In this document: piece by piece, positions 10,660 through 20,869 of the stretch | How positions within the stretch are numbered: the stretch's first letter is position 1 | How the letters are laid out: the number at the start of each line of letters is the position of its first letter | Assembly (NCBI GenBank): GCA_012656075.1 | Contig: JAAKBF010000217.1 | Span: forward strand, 62,001-126,000 | Source: Phytophthora hibernalis | Taxonomy: Eukaryota; Oomycota; Peronosporomycetes; Peronosporales; Peronosporaceae | Length of the DNA: 64,000 bases | Direction: 5' to 3' | Program-made: the position numbers and the translations under genes | The notes under the pieces: model-generated | Databases searched by the model: none | What the model was told of the DNA's origin: nothing | Seen by the model: only the letters and a program-made list of their open reading frames with translations

Positions 10660-11290
10660 CTGCTAGGTAAAGGTCATCTTGCTCATGTTGGCGTCCACAT
10701 TCGTGGTGATCCCGTACCCGTGCAGCTCGTCGGCCACGTCCATCGTGTACATCGTCTGGAGCCTATCGCTTAAGCACACGTGCGAGGCCAGCGACGAGAA
10801 GAACAAGGAGTTGATAAAGGCTGAGGACGCCTGTATCTTTCTACTGTTGAGCTCGTGCCTGCTGCTGGGGGTGTCCATCCAGTTCAAGGTGTTGGACGAG
10901 CCTGTTGCTCACTATCTACTTCGCGCTTGTCGAAGTCGACCGGCCTTGCGGAGGCTTTCCACCCGCTCGTCACCAGTCTTCTCGTCAAGAAATGCAGCAA
11001 GACGTACGTTAAACGTTAAGGTCCTGTTCTGCGGTGTATACAATTCGACGTTGTTGCAGGGCCCCGGTGTCTACGTTAGTGCTGTGCTGACCGCTGCCTT
11101 CGCGGCCGCCCAGGACCAGACCGTACGTGCACCACCTGCTCAACCAAAGTCTTCGGCATCTCGTCCTCAATCAAGATCACAGACTCCCTGACGTTAGGCA
11201 TCTTCATCGAGGGCGTCATTCTGCCCTACGGCCTCTTCTACTACGACAACTCCTGGGGCTTCGACACGGAGGTCATGAATACTTGTGTAT
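10660..11290 (+). pseudogene. decayed fragment of an unrecognised gene, possibly a membrane protein
   Basis: I do not recognise the gene. Plus-strand pieces in different frames look protein-like: a hydrophobic stretch (FLLLSSCLLLGVSIQF, about 10,840-10,885), FHPLVTSLLVKKCSKT (about 10,958-11,005), GPGVYVSAVLTAAFAAAQDQ (about 11,060-11,119) and DSLTLGIFIEGVILPYGLFY (about 11,181-11,240). GT...AG signals near 11,005/11,060 could mark an intron. Frame changes are needed, so it is called a broken host-gene fragment beside the transposase remnants. Confidence 0.3.
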
Positions 11291-11375
11291 GGACCCGCCC
11301 GTGAATATTTCGCCGCCAACAACATCAAGAAGAGTTGGTATTTTAATATCAAAAAGATAATCTATTTGCTTCTTG

Positions 11376-12960
11376 TTATTCAACTAAGAAGGCGACAGAC
11401 ATTCGGTTTTGTGGCAGATTTGGGGTGTCGGTCCCTCCTTCGTCTTCATCTCCGTTGTCTCTTGGCTGCTCGTGGTCCGCTTCATACCTTGTGTCTTCAT
11501 CAAAATCAGTACCGCTGGGGGTTTTGTATGTTGTTCGTGCTAGATCGACTTCGACATCTTCATGACCATCATGTGGGCTTCCAGTAGAAGTGGCGTCTTG
11601 CTCATGTACTCGAAAAGCAAGCCGGAGAGACGGTAGAACCACTGCAGTTGGTATCAATCCCGGATTTGCTTCATCGCATTCGTTGGCATGGCGTTTACAT
11701 GTTCTTCGGTTGTGTCCGTCGAACTTGCACACTTTGCACTTGTACGTCTTACCACTAGCTGATTCGCCAGCACTTGCTATGCGTCGGGTCACTCGCCGTC
11801 CTGATTGCTTGTAGAAAGGAGACGGCTTCACGATTGCACTGGCAACATTCGTGTCCCGGACAGGTAACTCAATTCCTTTGCCAGCAAATGCATCTGCATT
11901 TGTCTGTACCAGGTAGCTCGAGTGAAACGCCAACTCATTGCGCTCTTGGAGATCACAATGCTCTAGAACTGCACAGATATGCCGGCAGCATATCTTCACT
12001 TGATCGTAAGTAGCACAGGAACAGGAAGGAACGGTGATATCAACTCGTCGATTACGATCTGAACCAGCTCGAGCCGCAAAGTAAATTGTCGACGTACGCC
12101 TGAGCACGAAATACTCACCAGTTCGAGCTCTTTCTGTCCCACAATCCTTTTGCGTAAGGCGTGAGTGAGCGTTTTGCTTTCTGCCAGCGCGCTATCTCCA
12201 GGTCCCGTTCGCTACAGAGTTTCATTTCAGCTACAGCTAATCTATAAAATGCCTCGTACGGTCCAGCATCACGGACACCACTCTCGATCAAAGCACTGTT
12301 TGCACTTTCCACGAACTTCGAGCTTCTCCATCCGAAGCGCGGTAACACTGTTGCGTCAGGTGACAAACTTGGGTTTACTTGGACTAGTTGAGCCTGCTGA
12401 GATGGCTGCTGAGAAGAAGTATCCTGGTCAGCTTCTGAAGTATCTGGCTCCGGGACAAAGTACGACATGTTCGAGTGCACCGTCCACAAGTCGGTGTGAA
12501 TCGAAGCTAAGTAGTTGGCTACTGCATCTCCGTACTCTCTGCGAAATTTAGCAAACGCTTCAGCAAAATCGGTCTGCTTCTCTGCCTCTTGGATGTTCCA
12601 GACCCAGTTCTGAAAGGCTTGATCCCCAAAGCTAAAAGACCTCTTCATGTTACGCAGCAAATGAACCGTACAAAATCGCAAGTGAACTCGAATGCCCGTG
12701 CGCACTTGAAAGACAGCCACAGCCCCCGATGATTTTACCTATGTCACAAAATACAGCAAGGTCGTGGAGGTCGATTCCGGCCACGTAACACTGCTGCATG
12801 AACCACGCGATGTTGGCTTCATTTTCCACGTTGACCAAAGCCGTCGCCATTGTCACGTTCTTGCCATTACCATCTCGGCCAACAAATGATAGAACCACTC
12901 CAGCCGGTGACTGGTACTGGTTTTGGAAAGCCCACATGGAGAAACGGTGGATTCCACGAT
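11376..12960 (-). pseudogene. Mutator-like (MULE) transposase remnant
   Basis: Minus-strand pieces run in order. 12,937-12,740 is the start of the catalytic core (VVLSFVGRDGNGKNVTMATA, then DLAVFCDIGKII with the second acidic position). 12,720-12,115 is the middle (FCTVHLLRNMKRSFSFGD). 12,107-11,376 carries a SWIM zinc finger (CSCATYDQVKICCRHICAVL) and a Lys/Cys-rich tail (YKCKVCKFDGHNRRTCKRH). Frame breaks near 12,725 and 12,110 disable it. The N-terminus is cut by the copia insertion at 12,961-12,965. Confidence 0.8.
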
Positions 12961-12965
12961 ATAAT
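12961..12965. repeat. 5-bp target-site duplication (left), copia element
   Basis: ATAAT directly precedes the 5' LTR and recurs at 17,784-17,788 directly after the 3' LTR. Five-base duplications are normal for Ty1/copia integration. Confidence 0.85.
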
Positions 12966-13326
12966 TGTTGTCAAGAAGGCGCCTCGGGCAGCTGCGGTAT
13001 ACCGGTAGGATACCGGTATGACCTTCACTCAGTGGGACCGCAATCATTCCTGTGTTTACGGGACACTGATGATGGGACGCGGACACTGATGATGGGACGC
13101 TGTTTACGCTACGGGGATTACGGGACACGTGGGTACAAGATTGTGGGTACAAGATGGGCATCCACGTGGCAGTCGCTGATTGGCTGAAGCAACTCAGTAT
13201 CCAATAAAGAATCCAGTAGTGTATCCAGTAGAGAATCCAGTAGGCTTAGAGGTAGCAAGGAGTTTTGCGAACTAAGGACCTAAATCAATCACTTTGCATT
13301 TTGCCATCAACCGACCAAAGCCTTTT
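12966..13326 (+). repeat. 5' LTR of copia element
   Basis: Starts TGTTGTCAAGAAGG and ends ACCAAAGCCTTTT, so the 3' end is not the canonical CA. Internal tandem repeats: GGACACTGATGATGGGACGC twice, GTGGGTACAAGAT twice, and TCCAGTAG three times. A CCAAT-type word lies within GCTGATTGGCTGA. Confidence 0.93.
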
Positions 13327-13341
13327 GGTTATGAGCCCAAG
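13327..13341 (+). promoter_or_regulatory. primer-binding site, initiator tRNA-Met anticodon-arm type
   Basis: GGTTATGAGCCCAAG follows the LTR without a gap. Its complement reads CTTGGGCTCATAACC, matching the anticodon arm of eukaryotic initiator tRNA-Met (CAU anticodon, GGGCUCAUAACC). Drosophila copia and yeast Ty5 are known to prime from a half-tRNA cut in this loop, so the same mode is inferred here. Confidence 0.75.
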
Positions 13342-13380
13342 CCCCGTCTTCCTGACCAAGACCCCGACTACGCCTTCGCC

Positions 13381-16300
13381 ATGGACGCCACCCCGACCAC
13401 GACCGCCCGCATCAACAAGTTCAACGGAACCAACTTCCACACGTGGAAGTTCAAGATGCAGATGGTGCTCGAGGAGCGCGAACTGTGGGAAGTGACGAGT
13501 GGGGAAGTGAAGCTAGAGCACTGCACGACCACGGCGGATCAAGCGACGTTCAAGAGGAAGTCGCGTAAGGCGCTGGCGATCATCTGTCTCGCGATGGAGG
13601 ACTCGCAGCTGCCGCTGGTTCGCTCGGCCAAGGACGCGCATGATGCATGGTCAAGACTGGAAGGACACTTCGAGAAGAAGAGTTTGGCCAACAAGCTCTT
13701 TCTTCGTCGGCGTTTCTTCACGACGATGATGGAGGAAGGTGACGATGTGCTGGAGCACATCAACAAGCTCAAGACGCTGGCGGAGCAGCTCGACGCGGTT
13801 GGCGCTCCGGTCAGCGAGGACGACTTGGTGATCACGCTTCTGGGCAGTCTGAGCGAGTCGTACCAGTTCCTGATCACGGCGTTGGAGTCGAGAGCCGACT
13901 CGCTGTCGTGGGAACTCGTGACGTCTCGGCTGCTGCATGAGGACATGAAGCGCAAGGAACAAGGTGGCGGTGTCGACGGAGCCGCGCACGGTCAAGGTCA
14001 AGCGTTCATGGTCAACAACAACAAGCGCAAGGGCCGACCGGTGAAGAAGACCGGGGCGTGCCACAACTGCGGCAAACAAGGACATTGGATCGCGGAGTGT
14101 CCCTCGCGGGTCCAGAACGACGCTGAGCGATATCGGTCGCAGCGTGCGAACGTCGCGCAGGACGAAGAAGATCCTGGCGACTACCTTTTCTCGGTTGGTC
14201 GTACGAGCAGTACCGCCAAGTCGAGTGACATGTGGCTGGTCGACTCGGGTGCGACGCAGCACATGACGAGTTCCAACAAGTACATGAGGAACTACAAGAA
14301 GATGGCTCCGGTGGACGTGCATCTCGCGGACGACGGTGTGGTTCAGGCGGTGGGGACCGGCGACATTGTCATGTCGATGAAGACGCCGCGCGGCATGAAG
14401 AAGGGCGTGCTCACGAATGTGTGGCATATCCCGAAGCTGTCGCGCAACCTGTTTTCGGTCGGCCGCTTCACCAAGGACGTCGGGCCAGTCACCTTCGAGA
14501 GCGACGGGTGCTTCGCGGACAACAAGGGTCTCGAGTGGCAGCTCGGCGCTCGTGAGGGCAAAGGGCTGTTCAAGCTGTGCATGACTCCGATGATGCCTGA
14601 CGAGGCCAATGCGGCAAGTTCGAAGGATTGCCAAGGGGACACCACGTCGTACCTCTGGCACCTCCGACTTGGTCACATTGGCCATGGCGGTCTAGACGCC
14701 ATCGTCAAGAAGAGCTACGGTGTTGGCATCGACATAACGTCGGTGAAGCAGTGGGAGCTGTGCGACGGGTGTGCACTCGGCAAGCAAACGCGAGTGAGCT
14801 ACATGAAGTCGTCCCGAACCGTGCGAAGCACGTGCTGGAGGTGGTTCACAGCGATGTGTGCGGCCCCATGCAGACGCCAACGTTTGGGGGCAAGCGCTAC
14901 TTCGTCACGTTCATCGATGACAAGTCGCACTTCTGCGTCGTGTATTTGCTGAGGAACAAGTCCGAGGTGGCTACCAAGTTCGCGGAGTTTGTGGCGTTTG
15001 CTGAAACTCAGACCGGCAAGCGCGTGAAGACACTCCGGAGCGACAACGGTGGCGAGTACACTTCCGGCGCGATGGCCAAGTTCTGTGCGGACCGTGGTAT
15101 CGTGCAGAAGTTCACTCCGCCGTACACGCCTCAGCTGAATGGAGTCGCCGAGCGGATGAACCGGACGTTGGTGGAGTGTGCGCGCTGCATGCTGGAACAT
15201 GCCGGATTGCCCAAGTCGTATTGGGGTGAAGCGGTGATGACTGCCACGTTCCTCCGCAACCGGTGTCCGACTCGTGCCATCAGCCACGACAAGTCTCCGC
15301 ACCAAGTTTGACGGGCAAGAAACCGCTGCTGGCGAACCTGAAAGTGTTCGGTTGCCACGCGTATGTGCACGTACCGAAGGCGAAGCGCACCAAGTTTGAC
15401 GCTCGGTCGGTGCGCTGTCGGTTCCTGGGGTACTCGGAGCACGAGAAAGCGTATCGATTCGAAGAACTGGAGAGCAGTCGCGTGCTGGTGAGCCGCGACG
15501 CGCAATTTATGGAAGACGTCTTCGACAGTGGGAGACGTGACTACCATCAGAGGGAGGTGGTGGTCATTCAAGATGAAGAGACGACGGATCATGATTCGTC
15601 GCAGTCGGATGAAGACGACAACGAAGAAGAGGAAGAGGAAGAAGCTGCGCGGGACGAAGACTTCGAGCCCGGCAGCAAGCGACACCCGCGGACGCAGTCG
15701 CTGGAGGAAGTCACGGAGGTTCCAAGTGCCAAGCGGTATGCGTCGCAGAGTCGACACCAGACCCTGGACGAGATGTCGGCTGCGGCTCAAGAAAGTCAAG
15801 ACTTCGAAGCTGCGTACGTCGTGGATTCAGTGGGAGAAATGCCGACCACGTTCAAGTCGGCGATGGAATCCAGCGACGCAGTCAAGTGGAAGGAGGCGTG
15901 TGACTCGGAGTGTGACTCGCTGCTCAAGAACGACACGTGGGATGTCGTACCACTGCCGAAGGGACGCAAGGCGATCGGCTGCAGATGGGTGTTTCGCGTG
16001 AAGGAGAACCAAGCTGGAGAGATCGAGCGGTTCAAGGCGCGGCTGGTGGCCAAGGGTTTTCGCAAAGTACGGCATCGACTACGACGAGACCTTCGCACCA
16101 GTGGCCAAGTTCACGTCGATCCGGATCGTACTGAGTCTAGCTGCCAAGTATGGTCTCAAGCTGCACCAGATGGATGTCAAGACTGCGTTCCTCAACGGTG
16201 TGCTGGACGAAGACATCTACATGGCACAGCCGGATGGCTATGTGGACGAAGACCACCGGACCACGTATGCAAGCTCAAGCGGTCGCTGTACGGACTGAAG

Positions 16301-17464
16301 CAGTCGCCGCGCATGTGGAACCAGACCATCGACGACTTCATGCTCAAGCTGGGGTTCAAGAAGTGCGAGTCCGACCACTGCATCTACTTGAAGCGTGACG
16401 GCCAAGACATGATCTTCGCGGCGCTCTACGTTGACGACTTGGTCCTCTCCAGCAGCAGTGACAAGATGGTCCTCGACACCAAGCAGGCGCTCAGTCACCG
16501 CTTCGAGATGACGGACATGGGTCAGCTCAAGTACTTCCTCGGGATGGAGATCGAGCAAGACGTGGTGGCTGGGAAGATGTCGATGCGGCAGACCAAGTTC
16601 GCCAAAGACATCCTGCAGAAGTTCAGCATGGACAAGAGCAACCCTGTCAAGACGCCACAGGATCCGGGTCTCAAGCTGACGAAGGCCATGTGTGAAGGTG
16701 GCTGCAAGCACGACGAGACCATGGTCAACGTGCCATACCGGAACGCAGTGGGATGCCTCATGTACCTCATGGTAGGCACTCGTCCGGACCTGGCAGCTGC
16801 AGTGGGAGTGCTAAGTCAGTTTGCAGCGGACCCGTGCCCGACACACTGGCAGGCGCTCAAGAGGGTGTTCAGGTACATTCAAGGCACCAAGACGCACGGC
16901 ATCGAATTTCAAGCAAGCTGCCACGATGGACTTCAAGGCTATTCGGATGCGGACTGGGCAGGCGACATCGAGTCTCGACGGAGTACAAGTGGCTACGCGT
17001 TCATGATGAACGGCGGATGCATCAGCTGGAGAAGCAAGAAACAGCGGACGGTGGCGCTGTCTTCGACGGAGGCCGAGTACATGGCGCTATCGGAGGCGAC
17101 ACAAGAGGCAGTGTGGCTCAAGGTGTTCCTGTGCGAGCTCGGCGAGATGGCAAGCGATGAAGCGGTCAAGATCTACGAGGACAACCAAGGCTCCATCGCG
17201 TTGGCCAAGAACCCGCAGTTCCACAAGCGCACCAAGCACATCGACATTCGCTACCACTTCGTGCGTGAGAAGGTGGAAGCACATCAAGTGGTGCTACAAT
17301 ATGTGTCGACAACGGACATGCTGGCGGACATGATGACGAAGCCAATTCCTGCAACGCAGTTCAGTGTGCTCCGGACCAAGCTCGGGATCCAAGGTGCAAT
17401 CGCTGTCGAGTCGAGTGGGAGTGTTGTCAAGAAGGCGCCTCGGGCAGCTGCGGTATACCGGTAG
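13381..17464 (+). CDS. copia gag-pol polyprotein (apparent frameshifts)
   Basis: Starts at ATG 13,381 (MDATPTTTARINKFNGTNFH). Gag is about residues 1-225; the knuckle CHNCGKQGHWIAEC starts near residue 227. The protease is WLVDSGATQHM (Asp near 288). Integrase has an HHCC region (HLRLGHIGHGG ... CDGCALGK), VHSDVCGPM, RSDNGGEY and NGVAERMNRTL. RT carries YVDDLVL near 16,425-16,445. RNase H has GYSDADWAGD and TEAEYMAL. The frame is broken near 14,812, 15,295, 16,060 (two) and 16,256, each time by loss of one base, in runs of two or more identical bases. With identical LTRs, sequencing error is more likely than decay. The stop lies 43 bp inside the 3' LTR. Confidence 0.9.
17410..17421 (+). promoter_or_regulatory. 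polypurine tract of copia element
   Basis: Purine-rich GTCGAGTGGGAG immediately precedes the 3' LTR, in the place where plus-strand DNA synthesis is primed. It lies within the coding sequence. Confidence 0.55.
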
Positions 17465-17783
17465 GATACCGGTATGACCTTCACTCAGTGGGACCGCAAT
17501 CATTCCTGTGTTTACGGGACACTGATGATGGGACGCGGGACACTGATGATGGGACGCTGTTTACGCTACGGGGATTACGGGACACGTGGGTACAAGATTG
17601 TGGGTACAAGATGGGCATCCACGTGGCAGTCGCTGATTGGCTGAAGCAACTCAGTATCCAATAAAGAATCCAGTAGTGTATCCAGTAGAGAATCCAGTAG
17701 GCTTAGAGGTAGCAAGGAGTTTTGCGAACTAAGGACCTAAATCAATCACTTTGCATTTTGCCATCAACCGACCAAAGCCTTTT
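17422..17783 (+). repeat. 3' LTR of copia element
   Basis: A 362-bp copy identical to the 5' LTR except for one extra G in a GG/GGG run near 17,538. It is followed by ATAAT (17,784-17,788). Its first 43 bases encode the polyprotein C-terminus. Confidence 0.93.
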
Positions 17784-18050
17784 ATAATGCGTTTTAGCAC
17801 GACAGAACCCGCAAACACACAGAAAAAGGTTTTGCCACACAGAGTATGAAAAATCACAGACAGTATCGGGTGCGTGTTGCACACCACGACCACGTAGCAC
17901 CACACGAAAAACACGTGGCACACCTCGACACGCAGAACCACACCAAACCCGGGTGATTCCACACCACCCAAAACCAACGAATCGTTTTAGAGTATGAACC
18001 AACATTTCTACCAATTGAAACGGAGTAAATAGGGAGCATGCACCTTCATA
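17784..18050. other. non-coding flank of the copia insertion
   Basis: Starts with the right-hand ATAAT duplication. It should be the continuation of the interrupted transposon 5' region, but I see no coding similarity on either strand. Several CAC(A/G)CC-rich stretches only. Confidence 0.4.
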
Positions 18051-18351
18051 TCTGTGGTTGCTGCCATGGATCTCCCTTCATACTCGCAAAATCAGTTTAC
18101 TTCGCAGACCAAAAGACCCACCTCCTCCCCTCACCTCAAGATGCCCACAACGTATAAGTGGACGACCATATGCAGGGATATGGCCCGCGAAGGCTCCCAG
18201 CTGCTCGTGGAGGACATGAAGTTTTCATCATCATAACGAGCCACCTGATTCCGTGCATCGTGTGCGCGCTGACAAGGCCTCACAAGATGCGATACCAGCT
18301 GCTACAGTGTTCGTCGGAAACCTGCAAGGCTGCAACACCGTATGACGCGTG
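18051..18351 (+). pseudogene. Mutator-like element N-terminal fragment
   Basis: Plus-strand pieces MPTTYKWTTICRDMAREGSQ and KMRYQLLQCSSETCKAATPY resemble the Cys-rich N-terminal domain that precedes the transposase core in oomycete Mutator-like proteins (family recall, moderate). It is truncated at 18,352 by the gypsy LTR. Orientation is opposite to the transposase at 11.4-12.96 kb, so it is a second element or an inverted piece. Confidence 0.45.
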
Positions 18352-19096
18352 TGTCGTGTAGGATCACACAGAAATTCTTACTTCCGAATGGTATGAGTCC
18401 CACCAACACTCGCTTCCCTTGTCAGGTCAACGAGCGTTAGGAGCGATATTGCGCTTTCGCGCGAACCCCGCAGTCCCTCAGAAGGAAGGGTACCGGCTGT
18501 CAAGCCTAATACGGGTTTGCCAAGGTAAAACCTCGGCGGGTAGTAAAATATGTATGGAACACTCGGTTCCACTATAATGTATGGCGAATCACGCTTCTCG
18601 TCGCTCCCACACTCTGCCACTCTAATCTCTTGGAGTGACCAGCAACAAACCCTCGCTTCAATGTACCTTAGGCTCGCTGACCAGCATCCCACAAGCCGAG
18701 CGTATCCAGACCCTAAGATAAGCTAGCTAGACTTACCGAAGACGGACTTGACCCTTGGTGACTTGGTGGGAAGACTGCTGATTTATTTATGTTGATATAT
18801 AGCTCTGAGATCCTCTGTAGTCAATCCTATAGCTAGTCCTATACATAATACAAATATCCAGTGTGAACAGATCCCAGTATGTGATCCTGTACCGGCTCTA
18901 TAAGACCGAGGGTACAAACGAGGGTTTAAACTCTCGGCCGGGGATTTATTATACCCGACCGAGGCCTCGGTCACTAAACTATCGTGGTCACTGTGGCGCG
19001 GGGAATGTAATCCGCCAATCAGGGCGCACCGGTCACTTTCCTTCAGCAAGGGCAACCTTGCCGACTGGTGACCGAGCGCCCCAAAATAACACCACA
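18352..19096 (-). repeat. gypsy 3' LTR, D family (copy 1)
   Basis: A 745-bp copy of the LTRs at 30,364-31,178 and 42,368-43,240, starting TGTCGTGTAGG and ending ACCACA on the plus strand. It lacks about 130 bp near 18,435 that the other two have. The minus orientation follows from the purine tract on its right side (GGCGGGGGCAGT on the minus strand) and the absence of a TGG primer site on its left side, so it is a 3' LTR. Confidence 0.85.
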
Positions 19097-19108
19097 ACTG
19101 CCCCCGCC
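19097..19108 (-). promoter_or_regulatory. polypurine tract beside LTR copy 1
   Basis: Minus strand GGCGGGGGCAGT abuts the LTR, identical to the tract next to the LTR at 31,178. Confidence 0.65.
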
Positions 19109-19162
19109 TCGACGCAAGCTTCCATCAGTTGTGCGCGTCGTGGTGCTTCTCATCTTTGCTTC

Positions 19163-20302
19163 ATGGCTCATCCGTCACGTCTTCTCGACGACACCACCGC
19201 CGCCGCTCTTCGTGCCATCACTCCGGGCGACGAGGTAGGCTCCTCTATCTTCATCACATCAACATCCTGCACTCCTTCTAACTCTTCCTTCCATCTTCCT
19301 TCAATACCACAGGTCCAACCCCAGAGCCTACTGATGCTCCTGCCGACGTTCCTGGCCCTCCCGAGTCTTCGGTACCAACTCCACAACGTCCCGATGGTCC
19401 TCCGCCGGCTGATGATGGCGCAGCCGAAGGTTCACCGCTTCACACGCCTCCGTCATCTCCAGAAACTTCGCCTGTCCTGGCATACCTGCTTCGCAGTACT
19501 CCCGCGGCGGTCTCCGGACCCTTGGGCGCCCGGGACACTCGTCTTGTCTCGGTAGGGTGTCAGATCGACACCTCCGGCGTCGCTCCCACTCCCGTTGCAT
19601 CGGCCGAGCCTTCGGTCTGTGCTCTGGTGGGCAGCGTCTCCTCCAATTGGGTCTGCTCGTGGTTGGTGGGGCCCGTTAGCGTCCTCGGCGAGTCGATGCG
19701 TCGCTCGACAGCCGGATGGAGTAGGCCACAGACCTCGGTGAGGTTCTGAATGCCGCTGTGGCTCCCGCCCAACTTCTGCCGGGTAAGGCTGAGCTCGTCA
19801 TCGACCTTCGTAACGAGGTGGGGGAACTCAAGGCTCGGCTCGCTGACACCGAGGGCTGTCTCCAGGCAGAAACGCGAGAACGCGAGGAGTTCGAGCACTT
19901 CAGCGCCCAAGCTGCCAGCGACGAGAGTCGTACTCGTGACTCTCTGGATGCCTTCGTCAGTCTTACATCGCTCTCAAGGACGAGCACGACCAGGCTGCCG
20001 CGCACCTGCGCCAGGCCAACGCCGACCACGACCGCATCGTGGGGCTGTGGGCTGCTCGCGCGACCACGGCCGAGGCTTCGGTGACATCGACGTAGCGACT
20101 CCTCCACCAGGATCGCGAGCGTTTCAAGGCTGGTTTGGTGGCCTATACGGAGCAGGTGGCCAAGCATCGGGCCGCCCTCGTGGCTCCCAACCAAGCCTCG
20201 CTTGGTCCAGTCCCTCCTCAGATCCAAGCACTCGAAGCTCAAGTCGCGAGCTTGAAACGGGCGATCTCCATTCTGCGTCGCCACGCTGCTCTCCACATGT
20301 GA
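19163..20302 (+). pseudogene. antisense ORF of a D-family gypsy element (copy 1)
   Basis: The plus-strand reading is opposite to the element's own orientation. A possible first exon (MAHPSRLLDDTTAAALRAIT) ends at a GTAGGCTC donor (19,235), with a possible acceptor at 19,312, though the exon phases do not join cleanly. Then come SPVLAYLLRSTPAAVSG and TRLVSVGCQIDTS, a coiled coil (ELVIDLRNEVGELKARLADT, EREEFEHFSAQAASDESRTR), and finally RERFKAGLVAYTEQVAKH and LEAQVASLKRAISILRRH before the stop. The same blocks recur at 31.2-32.3 kb. Broken near 19,965 and at 20,093. Function unknown; a structural or Gag-like role is a guess. Confidence 0.55.
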
Positions 20303-20626
20303 CGGGGTCACACGCACCTTTGCTTTAGAGGAAGCGTTAACGCGCTAACTACAACAGACGCCTAGCGTTCCTGCTGTAAGCTTGCGAAGGCCTGGCCTTC
20401 CTGTCCAATATGGTACCGAGTACCAATTGACTTGCAACCTTCCGGGTTATAGTTAAACTGATTTATATTAAGAACACTGTTGTAGTTCTAACTACTGCTA
20501 ACTATCTGCATACTGAATCCCTGTCTAATCTGATCTGTCCTAATGGGGACCACCCATTTTTAGATGTACTGCTTTAATACAACTGACGTACCACTTACGG
20601 ACTGAAGTACGAATTAAGTCCTTGAC
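20303..20626. other. non-coding junction between retroelements
   Basis: No gene. CTAACTACAACA (about 20,347) and TGTTGTAGTTCTAAC (about 20,477) form an imperfect inverted pair about 140 bp apart. It may include the 3' LTR remnant of element C, but no second LTR copy is present to confirm this. Confidence 0.35.
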
Positions 20627-20869
20627 GTGCCACACACCACGCGTGTGACGGACACCAATGGTGTGGACCACATCACAGAGAACAATGGTCGCCCCCTGTC
20701 AAGTGGCCCCATTACACCCTCCCACACCCAAACGGGAAGCACCTTGTCCCAGGGGAATTCCAGCGAACCGCACAGACAACGCCTCATTCTGCAATTTGCG
20801 CCCGAGCGAACACCCGCCGAGAATCCAAGACGCCCACCGGGCACCAGGCCAAGACCCGTACCACTTGCG

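Larger units (their letters stand above)
12966..17783 (+). mobile_element. Complete young Ty1/copia LTR retrotransposon
   Basis: A 4.8-kb element with 361/362-bp direct LTRs that differ by one base (a GG versus GGG run), flanking ATAAT duplications, a primer-binding site, one gag-pol frame and a purine-rich tract before the 3' LTR. Domain order is gag, CCHC, protease, integrase, reverse transcriptase, RNase H, as in copia. It inserted into the 5' part of a Mutator-like transposase. Near-identical LTRs mean a very recent insertion. Confidence 0.95.

Noticed and set aside
12966..13326. CRISPR-like or regulatory tandem repeats in the copia LTR
   Set aside because: Only two or three adjacent copies without unique spacers; ordinary LTR-internal duplications.
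13651..14685. 344-residue minus-strand ORF inside the copia gag
   Set aside because: It lies opposite a clear gag-protease frame in GC-rich codons; the composition is that of an antisense shadow, with no matching motif.
18352..19096. Reading the LTRs at 18.35, 30.36 and 42.37 kb as plus-strand 5' LTRs with gag downstream
   Set aside because: No TGG primer site follows on the right; instead a purine tract is there on the minus strand, and the LTR at 42,368 has a TGG primer site on its left, followed by gag on the minus strand.
20347..20490. A small MITE from the CTAACTACAACA / TGTTGTAGTTCTAAC inverted pair
   Set aside because: Short, imperfect, no target duplication and no second copy in the window.
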